NCBI RefSeq assembly: GCF_038039215.1
Contig: NZ_JBBPCL010000001.1
Span: forward strand, 5,952,001 to 6,016,000
Length of the DNA stretch: 64,000 bases
DNA from: Pseudonocardia sp. T1-2H
GTDB lineage: Bacteria > Actinomycetota > Actinomycetes > Mycobacteriales > Pseudonocardiaceae
Reading direction: 5' to 3'
The notes under the pieces were generated by a model. It saw only the letters and a list, made by a program, of their open reading frames with translations. It was not told the origin of the DNA and did not search any database. The position numbers and the translations under genes were made by a program. Shown here piece after piece: positions 1 through 7,141 of this stretch (the stretch's first letter is position 1; every line of letters begins with the position of its first letter).

Positions 1-490
1 GCTCCAGCCCGTACACGAGCGGGCCGCGGAGCTCGCCGTCGGGCCCGAGGTGCTCGAGCTGGGCAGCTGCTTCGGCTTCCTGGCCCTGCGCCTCGCCGCC
101 GCCGGGCACCGGGTGACGGCGACGGACCTCACGGACGGCACCGTCGATCTGCTGGCCCGCATGGCCCCGCGGCTCGGCCTCGCCCTGGACACGATGGTCG
201 CCGACGCCCGGGCCGTGCCACTCCCGGACGCCTCGGCGGACACCGTCTTCGCGGTGCACCTGCTCGAGCACCTGCCGGCCGAGGAGGACAAGGCCGTGCT
301 GGCCGAGATGCTGCGCCTGGCGCGCCGGCGGGTGGTCGTCGCGGTGCCGTTCGAGGAGGTGCCGAACGAGACCTGGGGCCACCTCCGCAGGTTCGACGAG
401 TCCGTACTCGCGGAGCTGGGCGACGCGACCGGTTTGCCGTACACGGTGAGCACGCACCACGGCGGCTGGCTGGTGATCGACCCCGGCTGA
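1..490 (+). CDS. SAM-dependent methyltransferase, class I (5' end outside window)
   Basis: The frame is open from the window edge (codons from base 2), so the true start lies upstream. The visible 162 residues begin near the SAM-binding loop, which reads LELGSCFGF. They continue with an acidic end of strand 2 (TATDLTDG), an acidic loop (VADARAVPLPD) and the HLLEHLP segment typical of motif post-I in Methyltransf_11-type enzymes. The family transfers a methyl group from S-adenosylmethionine to a small molecule, lipid or macromolecule. The substrate cannot be read from this fragment. A C-terminal FDESVLAEL stretch suits a small-molecule or lipid-modifying type. No neighbour on the same strand helps to assign it. 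Confidence 0.7.
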   Translation, partial: LQPVHERAAELAVGPEVLELGSCFGFLALRLAAAGHRVTATDLTDGTVDLLARMAPRLGLALDTMVADARAVPLPDASADTVFAVHLLEHLPAEEDKAVLAEMLRLARRRVVVAVPFEEVPNETWGHLRRFDESVLAELGDATGLPYTVSTHHGGWLVIDPG

Positions 491-545
491 GCGCGGTCGC
501 GCAGGCCGCCGCCCGGACGCCGGCTCGGCGTCCGGGCGAGCGTGC

Positions 546-1166
546 TCAGACCAGCTCGGGCACCCGCAGGTGCGCCAGGGCCAGCTCGAACTCGGCGACC
601 TCAAGGACCTCGCCGCCCAGCTCGGCCGTGACGTTCGCGCGCATCCGCTCGGCCTCGTCACTGCTCGCCGCCATGGCGTCGGCGCTGTCGAAGGTCACCG
701 ACGAGACGGTGATGCCCTCGGCGCGGTCCATCAGCAGGCTCGCGCTGCAGAAGCCGTCCATCCGCTCCATCGCCGGCAGCAGCGACTGCCGATACATGTC
801 CAGCCCGCGGTCCATCGTGGCGGGATCGAAGCGCAGCCAGGTCACCCGCACGCAGGCGCCGGGTGAGCTGTTGTGGGCGCGGTGCAGCACCCCGATCTCC
901 CACTCGTCGACCTGTGCGCGGCCGCCCAGCACGTCGGCCACCCGGTCGCGCAGCGGGCGGACCATGCCCTCGGAGTCCCGCATGGCCTCCATCGACTCCC
1001 AGGCCGTCGTCGCGATACACCGGCCCGAGTCGCGGTCGACGATCATCGACATGCCGATGCAGCCGGGGGTGTCGAGCACCGCGGGCAGGACCTCGTCGCG
1101 GGCCAGCGCGACGCCACGGTCGAGGTTCTCCGGGTGGGCGAGGATCGTGGTGGAACGTGCGTACAC
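546..1166 (-). CDS. tandem ABM-like (dimeric alpha/beta barrel) domain protein
   Basis: A 206-residue protein made of two similar halves. Residues about 1-97 and 105-200 each show a beta strand, a helix carrying LDRG-x-x-x-x-R (first copy) or MDRGLDMYRQ (second copy), and an SMIVDR or SLLMDR strand. This looks like an internal duplication of a ferredoxin-like barrel of the antibiotic-biosynthesis-monooxygenase (ABM) type. The GTG start at 1166 is chosen because a perfect AAGGAGGT ribosome site lies 5 bases upstream (1172-1179); the longer frame upstream is Arg-rich and unlike the rest. It lies downstream of coxM on the same strand but is separated by a strong hairpin, so it is probably its own unit. 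Whether it is an enzyme or a stress or ligand-binding protein is unknown. Confidence 0.6.
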   Translation of the reverse strand: MYARSTTILAHPENLDRGVALARDEVLPAVLDTPGCIGMSMIVDRDSGRCIATTAWESMEAMRDSEGMVRPLRDRVADVLGGRAQVDEWEIGVLHRAHNSSPGACVRVTWLRFDPATMDRGLDMYRQSLLPAMERMDGFCSASLLMDRAEGITVSSVTFDSADAMAASSDEAERMRANVTAELGGEVLEVAEFELALAHLRVPELV

Positions 1167-1277
1167 GGGCCACCTCCTTCCGACGGGGGCGGCACCCCGA
1201 CGGCGCCGCCGGCCGTCGGACAGGGTTCTCCTCCCGGCCCGGGAGGGCAATGCGCCGTTCGCGGAGTGGTCCCGGAC

Positions 1278-1324
1278 GCACGAACGGCACTCCCGCTCGG
1301 TAGGGGCGAAAGTGCCGTTCGTGC
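1278..1324. terminator. 14-bp perfect hairpin downstream of coxM
   Basis: Arms 1278-1291 (GCACGAACGGCACT) and 1311-1324 are exact reverse complements around a 19-base loop. It sits between the coxM stop and the next gene on the same strand. It lacks a T-run, as is common for high-GC actinobacterial terminators. Confidence 0.5.
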
Positions 1325-1338
1325 AGAAAGGGCGGGAG

Positions 1339-2169
1339 CTACGCGCCGGGGGCGGAGATCCCCGCGGCGGTGGTGAGGGCCCGCCTCGTGAGGACCTTGA
1401 CGAGGTGCCTCCGGTACTCCGGGGTGCCCGCGTTGTCCGCCGGGGGCTCGGTGCCCACGTCGGCCAGCGCCGCGGCCTCCTCGACCGACTTGCCCTCGGC
1501 GAGCGCGGCCTCGGTGGCCGAGGCGCGGAGCGGGGTGGAGCCCATGTTCACGAGCCCGACCCGGCCGTCGACCACGGCAACCGCGACGATCGCCCAGTCG
1601 TTGCTGCGCCGGGTGAACTTCTCGTACGCCCAGCCCGCGGTGCCGGTGCGCGGCACCCGGACCTCGACGACGAGCTCGTCCGGCTCCTTCACCGAGGAGA
1701 AGACCCCGGTGTAGAACTCGGTGATCGGGACGGACCGCGTCCCGCGCGGCGAGCGCAGCACCACGGTGCCGCCCAGCGCGAGGACCGCGGCCGGGAGGTC
1801 CGAGGCCGGGTCGCCGTGGGCCAGCGAGCCGCCGAGCGTGCCGCGGTGGCGGACCTGCGGGTCCCCGACCGTCCGCGCGACCGCCGGCAGCAGCGGGCAC
1901 TCGGCCGCCAGCACGTCGGAGATCACCAGGTCGCGGTAGCGGGTGACGCCGCCGATGGCGACCTCGTCGCCGTCGACCCGGATGTAGTTGAGCTCCGCGA
2001 GCCGGCCGATGTCGATGACCATCTCGGGCGCCGCGAGGCGCAGCTTCATGACCGGCAGCAGGGAGTGCCCGCCGGCCAGGATCGTCGCGTCCTCACCGTG
2101 CTCGGCGAGCAGCGCGAGCGCCGCGTCGACCGTGTCGGGGCGGCTGTACTCGAATCCGACGGGGATCAC
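1339..2169 (-). CDS. coxM: FAD-binding subunit of molybdenum hydroxylase (CoxM type)
   Basis: This 276-residue protein is the medium, FAD-binding subunit of a CO-dehydrogenase/xanthine-oxidase-type complex. It passes electrons from the iron-sulfur subunit through FAD to an acceptor. The two FAD signatures are present: AGGHSLLP (residues 32-39) and TLGGS (111-115) followed by AHGDPASDLP. The C-terminal CO_deh_flav_C domain follows (about 175-270). Length matches the family (270-290). The GTG start overlaps the coxS stop by four bases (GTGA), so translation is probably coupled. It is the last gene of coxL-coxS-coxM. The substrate is set by coxL, which is form II, so CO is not assured. Confidence 0.88.
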   Translation of the reverse strand: MIPVGFEYSRPDTVDAALALLAEHGEDATILAGGHSLLPVMKLRLAAPEMVIDIGRLAELNYIRVDGDEVAIGGVTRYRDLVISDVLAAECPLLPAVARTVGDPQVRHRGTLGGSLAHGDPASDLPAAVLALGGTVVLRSPRGTRSVPITEFYTGVFSSVKEPDELVVEVRVPRTGTAGWAYEKFTRRSNDWAIVAVAVVDGRVGLVNMGSTPLRASATEAALAEGKSVEEAAALADVGTEPPADNAGTPEYRRHLVKVLTRRALTTAAGISAPGA

Positions 2170-2714
2170 GCGCCGGCCTCCCCGGTGGAGAAGCCGGGCG
2201 CCATCGAGCGGGAGCCGGACTTCGCCTCGGCCTGCTGGGCGGCGTCGGGGTCCTTGCCCGCGGCGACGAGCACCGCGCGGACGATGTTGTGGTAGCCCGT
2301 GCAGCGGCAGAGGTTGCCCTCGAGCCCCTCACGGACCGCCTTCTCGTCCAGGTCCGGGTCCTCCTCGATGAGGCTGATCGCGGCCATGACCATGCCGGGG
2401 GTGCAGAACCCGCACTGCAGGCCGTGCTCCTGGCGGAACGCCGCGGTGACGGCGTGCGCCGGGTTGCCCTCGGAGGCGCCCTCGAGGCCCTCCATGGTGG
2501 TGACGGCCTGCTGGTCCGCCTGCACCGCGAGGACCGTGCAGGACTTGACCGACTCGCCGTCGACCAGGACCGTGCACGCCCCGCACGAGGTGGTGTCGCA
2601 GCCGATGTTGGTGGCCTTGAGACCCACGTTGTCCCGCAGGTAGTGCGCGAGCAGCGTCCGGGGCTCGACGTCGGCGCTGGTGCGCTCGCCGTTGACCGTG
2701 ATCTCTACCTTCAC
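2166..2714 (-). CDS. coxS: [2Fe-2S] subunit of molybdenum hydroxylase (CoxS type)
   Basis: This 182-residue small subunit carries two 2Fe-2S clusters that link the molybdenum site in CoxL to FAD in CoxM. The plant-ferredoxin-type cluster uses Cys39, 44, 47 and 59. The second cluster is held by Cys101 and Cys104 (QCGFCTPGM) and Cys136 and Cys138 (LCRCTGYHNIV). All eight ligands are present. The C-terminal 25 residues (KDPDAAQQAEAKSG and on) extend past the usual 155-165 length and look flexible. The start is GTG at 2714, which overlaps the coxL stop as GTGA. A much longer open frame upstream is the antisense-like shadow of coxL and is rejected. Confidence 0.9.
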   Translation of the reverse strand: MKVEITVNGERTSADVEPRTLLAHYLRDNVGLKATNIGCDTTSCGACTVLVDGESVKSCTVLAVQADQQAVTTMEGLEGASEGNPAHAVTAAFRQEHGLQCGFCTPGMVMAAISLIEEDPDLDEKAVREGLEGNLCRCTGYHNIVRAVLVAAGKDPDAAQQAEAKSGSRSMAPGFSTGEAGA

Positions 2715-4990
2715 TTGGACGCCTCCTTCTGGGCTGCGTCGATCGCCGTCCACACGCGCACCGGCGTGAGAGGCATGTCGATGTGGCTGACCCCGAGGTG
2801 CGAGACGGCGTCGATCACCGCGTTCTGCACCGCCGGACAGGACCCGATGGTCCCGGCCTCGCCGATCCCCTTGTAGCCCATCGGGTTGATCGGCGTGGGC
2901 GTCTCCATGGTCACGAGGTCGAAGCTGGGCAGCTCCGCCGCGGACGGGATGCCGTAGTCCGCGAACGTCGCGGTCAGCGGCTGGCCGTCGGGGTCGAAGA
3001 CGACCTCCTCGAGCAGCGCCTGCGCGATGCCCTGGGCGATGCCGCCGTGCCGCTGCCCGTCGAAGATCAGCGGGTTCAGGATCGGGCCCGCGTCGTCCAC
3101 GGCCCAGATGCGCTCGACCGTCGCCTTGCCGGACTCGACGTCCACCTCGACGACGGCGACGTGCGCGCCGAACGGGAAGGTCGGCTTCTTGCCGTCCCAC
3201 TCGTGGAAGACCTTGAGCTCCTCGGCCGCGGCGAGCTCGGCGAGCGAGACGCTCTTGGATCCCGGGACGCCCTTGACGACGACCGACGCGGTCTCCTTGT
3301 CGATCTCCAGGTCGTCCACGTTCGCCTCGAGCAGGTCCGCCGCCCGCTGCTTCGCGAGGTCGACGAGCTCGGACGCGGCGTTGTGCACCGCGATGCCGCC
3401 GGTCTGCAGGCTCCGCGAGCCCATCGTGCCGGCGCCCTTGGGGATCAGGTCCGTGTCGCCGTGCTTCACGGTGATCTTCTCGATCGGGATGCCGAGCTCG
3501 TCGCTCGCGAGCATCGCCCACGCCGTCGCGTGGCCCTGGCCGTGCGGCGACGTGCCGGTCAGCACCGTGACCGTGCCGTCCGCGTGGACCTCGACGGTCG
3601 CGTTCTCGACGAACGCGCCACCGCCGGTGATCTCCACGTAGGACGAGACGCCGATGCCGAGCTGCACGGCGTCACCGCGCTCGCGGCGGGCCTTCTGCTC
3701 GGCGCGCAGGCCCGCGTAGTCCGAGGCCTCCAGCGCGAGGTCGATCGCCTTGGCGTACTCGCCGCTGTCGTACTCGGCGCCGCCCTTCGTGGTGAAGGGG
3801 AACTGCTCGGGCTTGATGACGTTGATCTTGCGGACCTCGGCCGGGTCCATCCCGATCTCGTCCGCGAACAGGTCCATGGCGCGCTCGATGGCCTGCGTCG
3901 CCTCGGGACGGCCGGCGCCGCGGTAGGCGGCCGTCGACGTCGTGGTGGTGGCGACGACCTGCGCGGTCGACCAGACCTTCGGGATGTCGTAGGTCCCCGA
4001 CGCCATCATCCGGGTGAACATCGGCAGAACGACGCCCAGCCGCGGGTAGGCACCCGCGTCCTGGATGACGTCGAGGCGGTAGGCCTTGACCTTGCCGTCC
4101 CGATCACCGCCGATGGTGATGGTCTGGAGCTGCGCGCGGCCCTGCACCATCCCGGTCATGTTCTCCGAGCGGCTCTCGTTCCAGCGGACCGGACGGCCCA
4201 CCCTCTTCGAGAGCGCGGCGACCAGCGCGAACTCCGGGTCCGCGCCGATCTTCGCCCCGAAGCCGCCGCCGACGTCCGGCAGGATCAGCCGGAGGTCCTT
4301 GGCGTCCATGCCCATCCAGCCGGCGACCTCGTCGCGGGCGCTCTGGGCGTTCTGGGTGGAGCAGAAGATCGTGCAGCGGCCGTCGTCGCCCCAGTAGGCG
4401 GACGCGGCGCGGGACTCCAGCGGCGCCGCGGCGAGGCGCTGGTTGGTGATCTCCCGGGTGACGACGACCTCGCAGTCCGCGAAGAACTCGTCGCCCGGGT
4501 CGTCCTTGCCGAGGTGCATCGAGGTGACGCTGTTGGTCCCGGCCTCCGGGAACAGCAGCACCTCGTCGCTGAGCGCCTTCTTGAGGTCGATCACGGCCTC
4601 GAGCGGGTCGTAGTCGACCTCGACGAGGTCCGCGGCGTCCTCGCCCTGCCAGTGCTCCTCGGTGAGGACGGCCGCGACCGCCTCGCCGACGTAGCGCACC
4701 GTGTCGGTGGCGAGGAAAGGCCGCAGCATCGCCTTGTTCGCGGCCGGGAACAGCAGCGCCGGCTGGAGGTCGAGGTCGGCGCCGGTGTACACCGCGACGA
4801 CACCGGGGGCGGCCTTGGCGGCCTCCGTGTCGATCGAAGCGATCTTCGCGTGCGCAAGTGGGGAGCGGACCAACGTGAGGTGCAGTGCACCCGTCAGCCG
4901 CTCGTCGGTCAGGTCGTCGGTGTATGTCGCGCCCCGTGTGAGGAACACCGGGTCCTCGGTACGGACAACGCGCGTGCCCAAGATGCTCAT
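2711..4990 (-). CDS. coxL: molybdopterin-binding large subunit, form II CoxL (AYRGAGR type)
   Basis: This large catalytic subunit (759 residues from ATG 4990) holds the molybdopterin-cytosine-dinucleotide cofactor. The active-site loop reads AYRGAGR, the form II signature. It is not AYXCSFR, which marks proven form I CO dehydrogenase, so the substrate may be CO or another small aldehyde or N-heterocycle. Other family marks are DVGGGFGAK, GTSPHGQGH and GYKGIGEAGTIGS near the C-terminus. The ATG at 4990 is preferred because the protein then begins ILGTRVVRTEDPVFLTRG, as in relatives; an in-frame ATG at 5062 lies inside an iron-box-like palindrome. It is the first gene of coxL-coxS-coxM. Cofactor and insertion genes lie 30-40 kb away in this window. 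Confidence 0.87.
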   Translation of the reverse strand: MSILGTRVVRTEDPVFLTRGATYTDDLTDERLTGALHLTLVRSPLAHAKIASIDTEAAKAAPGVVAVYTGADLDLQPALLFPAANKAMLRPFLATDTVRYVGEAVAAVLTEEHWQGEDAADLVEVDYDPLEAVIDLKKALSDEVLLFPEAGTNSVTSMHLGKDDPGDEFFADCEVVVTREITNQRLAAAPLESRAASAYWGDDGRCTIFCSTQNAQSARDEVAGWMGMDAKDLRLILPDVGGGFGAKIGADPEFALVAALSKRVGRPVRWNESRSENMTGMVQGRAQLQTITIGGDRDGKVKAYRLDVIQDAGAYPRLGVVLPMFTRMMASGTYDIPKVWSTAQVVATTTTSTAAYRGAGRPEATQAIERAMDLFADEIGMDPAEVRKINVIKPEQFPFTTKGGAEYDSGEYAKAIDLALEASDYAGLRAEQKARRERGDAVQLGIGVSSYVEITGGGAFVENATVEVHADGTVTVLTGTSPHGQGHATAWAMLASDELGIPIEKITVKHGDTDLIPKGAGTMGSRSLQTGGIAVHNAASELVDLAKQRAADLLEANVDDLEIDKETASVVVKGVPGSKSVSLAELAAAEELKVFHEWDGKKPTFPFGAHVAVVEVDVESGKATVERIWAVDDAGPILNPLIFDGQRHGGIAQGIAQALLEEVVFDPDGQPLTATFADYGIPSAAELPSFDLVTMETPTPINPMGYKGIGEAGTIGSCPAVQNAVIDAVSHLGVSHIDMPLTPVRVWTAIDAAQKEASK

Positions 4991-5049
4991 CGCGGGCGAC
5001 ACTATCCCCCTGATCACGGGCATGCGACATGCCACAGGCACGCTGACCT

Positions 5050-5068
5050 GCAGGTTAGCCATGCCTAA
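5050..5068. promoter_or_regulatory. IdeR/DtxR-like iron box upstream of coxL
   Basis: The 19 bases GCAGGTTAGCCATGCCTAA match the degenerate IdeR consensus TWAGGTWAGSCTWACCTWA at 15 of 19 positions (my count). The site lies 60-78 bases upstream of the preferred coxL start. This is where an iron-dependent repressor could block transcription of an iron-sulfur enzyme. It was matched by eye to a degenerate motif. Confidence 0.35.
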
Positions 5069-5173
5069 GGTTCAGGTCGACGGTCACACAGCCGCATCCG
5101 CGACCCCTTTCCGCCGATCGGACCGCACGTGCGGAGGGTGGAACGACCGGGGCGGAGCCCGCCGGTCGGCCGT

Positions 5174-6034
5174 TCACACGGTTGGCCGAGCCTCCCACCA
5201 GGGGCGGACCGTCCAGAGCGGCGAAACGGGCCCGTGGCCCTGTCCGAGCGGGTAGGAGTGGCGCACCGCCTCGACGATGTAGCGCTTGCCGAAGGCGACG
5301 GCCTCCGGTGCCGACATCCCACGCGCGAGGCCGGACGCGATCGACGCGGCCATCGAGTCCCCGCCGCCGTGGGTGTTCCCGGTGTCGAAGCGGGGGCCGG
5401 GCAGCTCGGTGAAGCTGTCGCCGTCGTAGAGGAGGTCCACGCAACCCTCGACGTCCTCGGCGAGGTGTCCGCCCTTGACCAGGACGTAGCGCGGGCCCAG
5501 GCCGTGCAGCGCCTTCGCCGCCTCGTACTGCGCGGCGCGGTCGTGCACGTCGAGGCCGATGAGCAGGCGGACCTCGTCAAGGTTCGGGGTGACGATCGTG
5601 GCGCGCGGGAAGAGCAGGTCCCGGAAGGCGTCGAGGGCGGAGTCCGCGAGCAACTGGTCCCCGTGCATGGACGCGGCGACGGGGTCCACGACGAGCGGGG
5701 TACGCCCCCCGGCGCCGATCCCGTTGGCGTCGCACGCCTCCGCGACGGCCTCGATGATCTCCGTGCCGGCGAGCATCCCGGTCTTGGCGGCGTCGAGCCC
5801 GATGTCCGACGCGACGCTGGTGATCTGGGCGGCGACGGTCGCCGGCGGGATCGTGTGCACGCCGGTGACCCCGACCGAGTTCTGCACGGTCACCGCGCAG
5901 ACGGCGAGGCAGCCGTGCACGCCGCACGCGGCGAAGGTCCGCAGGTCCGCGGCGATCCCGGCGCCGCCGCCGGAGTCCGTGCCCGCGATGGTCATGACCC
6001 GGGGCGGGGTGGTCCCGACGGTCTGCTCCGGCAC
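5174..6034 (-). CDS. thiD: hydroxymethylpyrimidine/phosphomethylpyrimidine kinase-like (ThiD)
   Basis: This 286-residue ribokinase-fold protein is of the type that phosphorylates 4-amino-5-hydroxymethyl-2-methylpyrimidine and its phosphate in thiamine synthesis. The N-terminal substrate loop reads [20 protein letters not shown] and the nucleotide region has VVDPVAAS and VTPNLDE. Most ThiD proteins have a catalytic Cys in a HGTGC loop; this one reads [12 protein letters not shown], with Asp at that place as in ribokinase and PdxY kinases. The GTG start at 6034 follows GGGAGGA by about 9 bases. It stands alone without a TPP riboswitch, unlike thiOSG at 48-50 kb. A related vitamin kinase activity is possible. 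Confidence 0.78.
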   Translation of the reverse strand: MPEQTVGTTPPRVMTIAGTDSGGGAGIAADLRTFAACGVHGCLAVCAVTVQNSVGVTGVHTIPPATVAAQITSVASDIGLDAAKTGMLAGTEIIEAVAEACDANGIGAGGRTPLVVDPVAASMHGDQLLADSALDAFRDLLFPRATIVTPNLDEVRLLIGLDVHDRAAQYEAAKALHGLGPRYVLVKGGHLAEDVEGCVDLLYDGDSFTELPGPRFDTGNTHGGGDSMAASIASGLARGMSAPEAVAFGKRYIVEAVRHSYPLGQGHGPVSPLWTVRPWWEARPTV

Positions 6035-6222
6035 GCTCTGCCGTCCTCCCTGGCCGGCATTACCCGGCCGGTCCCACGGTCGGCGGCCCTGGCCGCCCTC
6101 TCAGCCCGCCGACGTGCGAGCTCCCGCGTTCTGGTCCTGTGCCCGTGACGGTAGTCGGCGGGACATGATCACTCACCCGCCCGGGAGGAATGGTCACACC
6201 GCGAATGGGGTTCACTGCGGAC

Positions 6223-6656
6223 ATGGCCGACACACAGGTGAGCTCAGCCCCGAGGGCTGGGTCCGCAATCAGACGGAGAAGATCCTCGAGTCGGGGACGA
6301 CCGAGGGCATCAAGGTCCAGGGGATGCCGATCATCCTGCTGACCATGAAGGGTGCGAAGAGCGGCAAGTACCGCTACGTGCCGCTGATGAGGGTCGAGCA
6401 CGACGGCGCGTACGCGATCGTGGCGTCCAAGGGCGGGGCCCCGGAGCACCCGGTCTGGTACCACAACGTCAAGGCGAACCCGGAGCTGAAGCTCCAGGAC
6501 GACACCGTGACCAGGGACTACGTCGCCCGCGAGCTGAGCGGCGACGAGCGCCAGACGTGGTGGGACCGCTCCGTCGCGGCCTTCCCGTCCTACGCGGAGT
6601 ACCAGACGAAGACGGACCGGGAGATCCCCGTCTTCGTGCTCGAGCCCGCGAGCTGA
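6223..6656 (+). CDS. deazaflavin (F420)-dependent nitroreductase family protein, frame broken as read
   Basis: It belongs to the DUF385/Ddn-like family, split-barrel proteins that bind coenzyme F420. The body reads [18 protein letters not shown], then [20 protein letters not shown], then [12 protein letters not shown], which is the family core. The natural start MADTQ (ATG 6223) is in another frame: the bases read CAG GTG AGC TCA, while CAG GTG GAG CTC would join MADTQVE to LSPEGW. Restoring one G near 6240 gives 144 residues, the usual length of this subgroup. As read, translation from 6223 stops early. An in-frame ATG at 6165 would bypass the break but adds unrelated sequence. The break is most likely a sequencing error. 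Confidence 0.75.
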
Positions 6657-6675
6657 GCCCGGCCCCGCCGGGGCG

Positions 6676-6719
6676 GGACAGCCGCTCCCACGCCGTTCCC
6701 GGCGTGGGAGCGGCTGTCC
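6676..6719. terminator. 20-bp perfect bidirectional hairpin
   Basis: Arms 6676-6695 and 6700-6719 are exact reverse complements around the loop TTCC. The hairpin sits between a plus-strand gene ending at 6656 and the minus-strand permease remnant ending at 6733, so it can stop both transcripts. Confidence 0.8.
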
Positions 6720-6732
6720 GGCAACCCTGGGG

Positions 6733-7141
6733 TCAGGCGCCGGCGAGCGCCCGGATCCGCGGGGTCCCGGACGCCCGGACCGCCGGGCCCAGGGCCGCCG
6801 GCACCGCGACCGCGACCCCCGCGAGCGCGGCCTCCCGCGAGACCATCGCCCGCACCCCACCGCGGGTCAGCCCCACGGCGCGGAGCAGCCCCGTCTCCCG
6901 GGTGCGCTCGGTGACCGGGAGCGTCAGCGTCACGCCGACCCCGACGATCGCCACCAGCAGCGTCATCCCGACCGGCCCGAAGCCCCGACCAGCCCGAAGC
7001 CACGGCCTGTGCCGCGTCGACCGCCGAGGCCACCTCTCGCTCCAGGTCCGCGGCGTAGGTGACCGGGGCGCCCGGCGAGCCCCCGGTCCAGCGCCGCCCG
7101 GAGCGCGGGGTTGCGGCGCGCGCGGGTCGTCGGCAGGTTCA
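6733..7141 (-). pseudogene. remnant of a second FtsX/MacB-type ABC permease
   Basis: The stretch begins with ATG 7141 ([21 protein letters not shown]), then changes frame to GAPVTYAADLEREVASAVDAAQA, then to a third frame. The third frame reads TLLVAIVGVGVTLTLPVTERTRETGLLRAVGLTRGGVR in two overlapping pieces. The last piece is the C-terminal permease segment of the FtsX family (ERTRE-x-GLLRAVG). The middle of a normal permease is missing and at least two frame changes are needed, so it is a decayed gene rather than a single read error. It directly follows the intact permease, whose stop overlaps its start, so it was once the third gene of this ABC operon. Confidence 0.65.

Noticed and set aside
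1278..1324. Insertion-sequence end suggested by the 14-bp inverted repeat
   Set aside because: There is no transposase or matching distant repeat in the window. A terminator hairpin explains it more simply.
2783..5068. Long plus-strand open frame of 761 codons opposite coxL
   Set aside because: It mirrors coxL codon by codon, is full of Arg, Asp and Val from GC-rich antisense, and has no family features. Similar long antisense frames opposite groEL, the XPB helicase, cvnA and the FtsX permease are rejected for the same reason.
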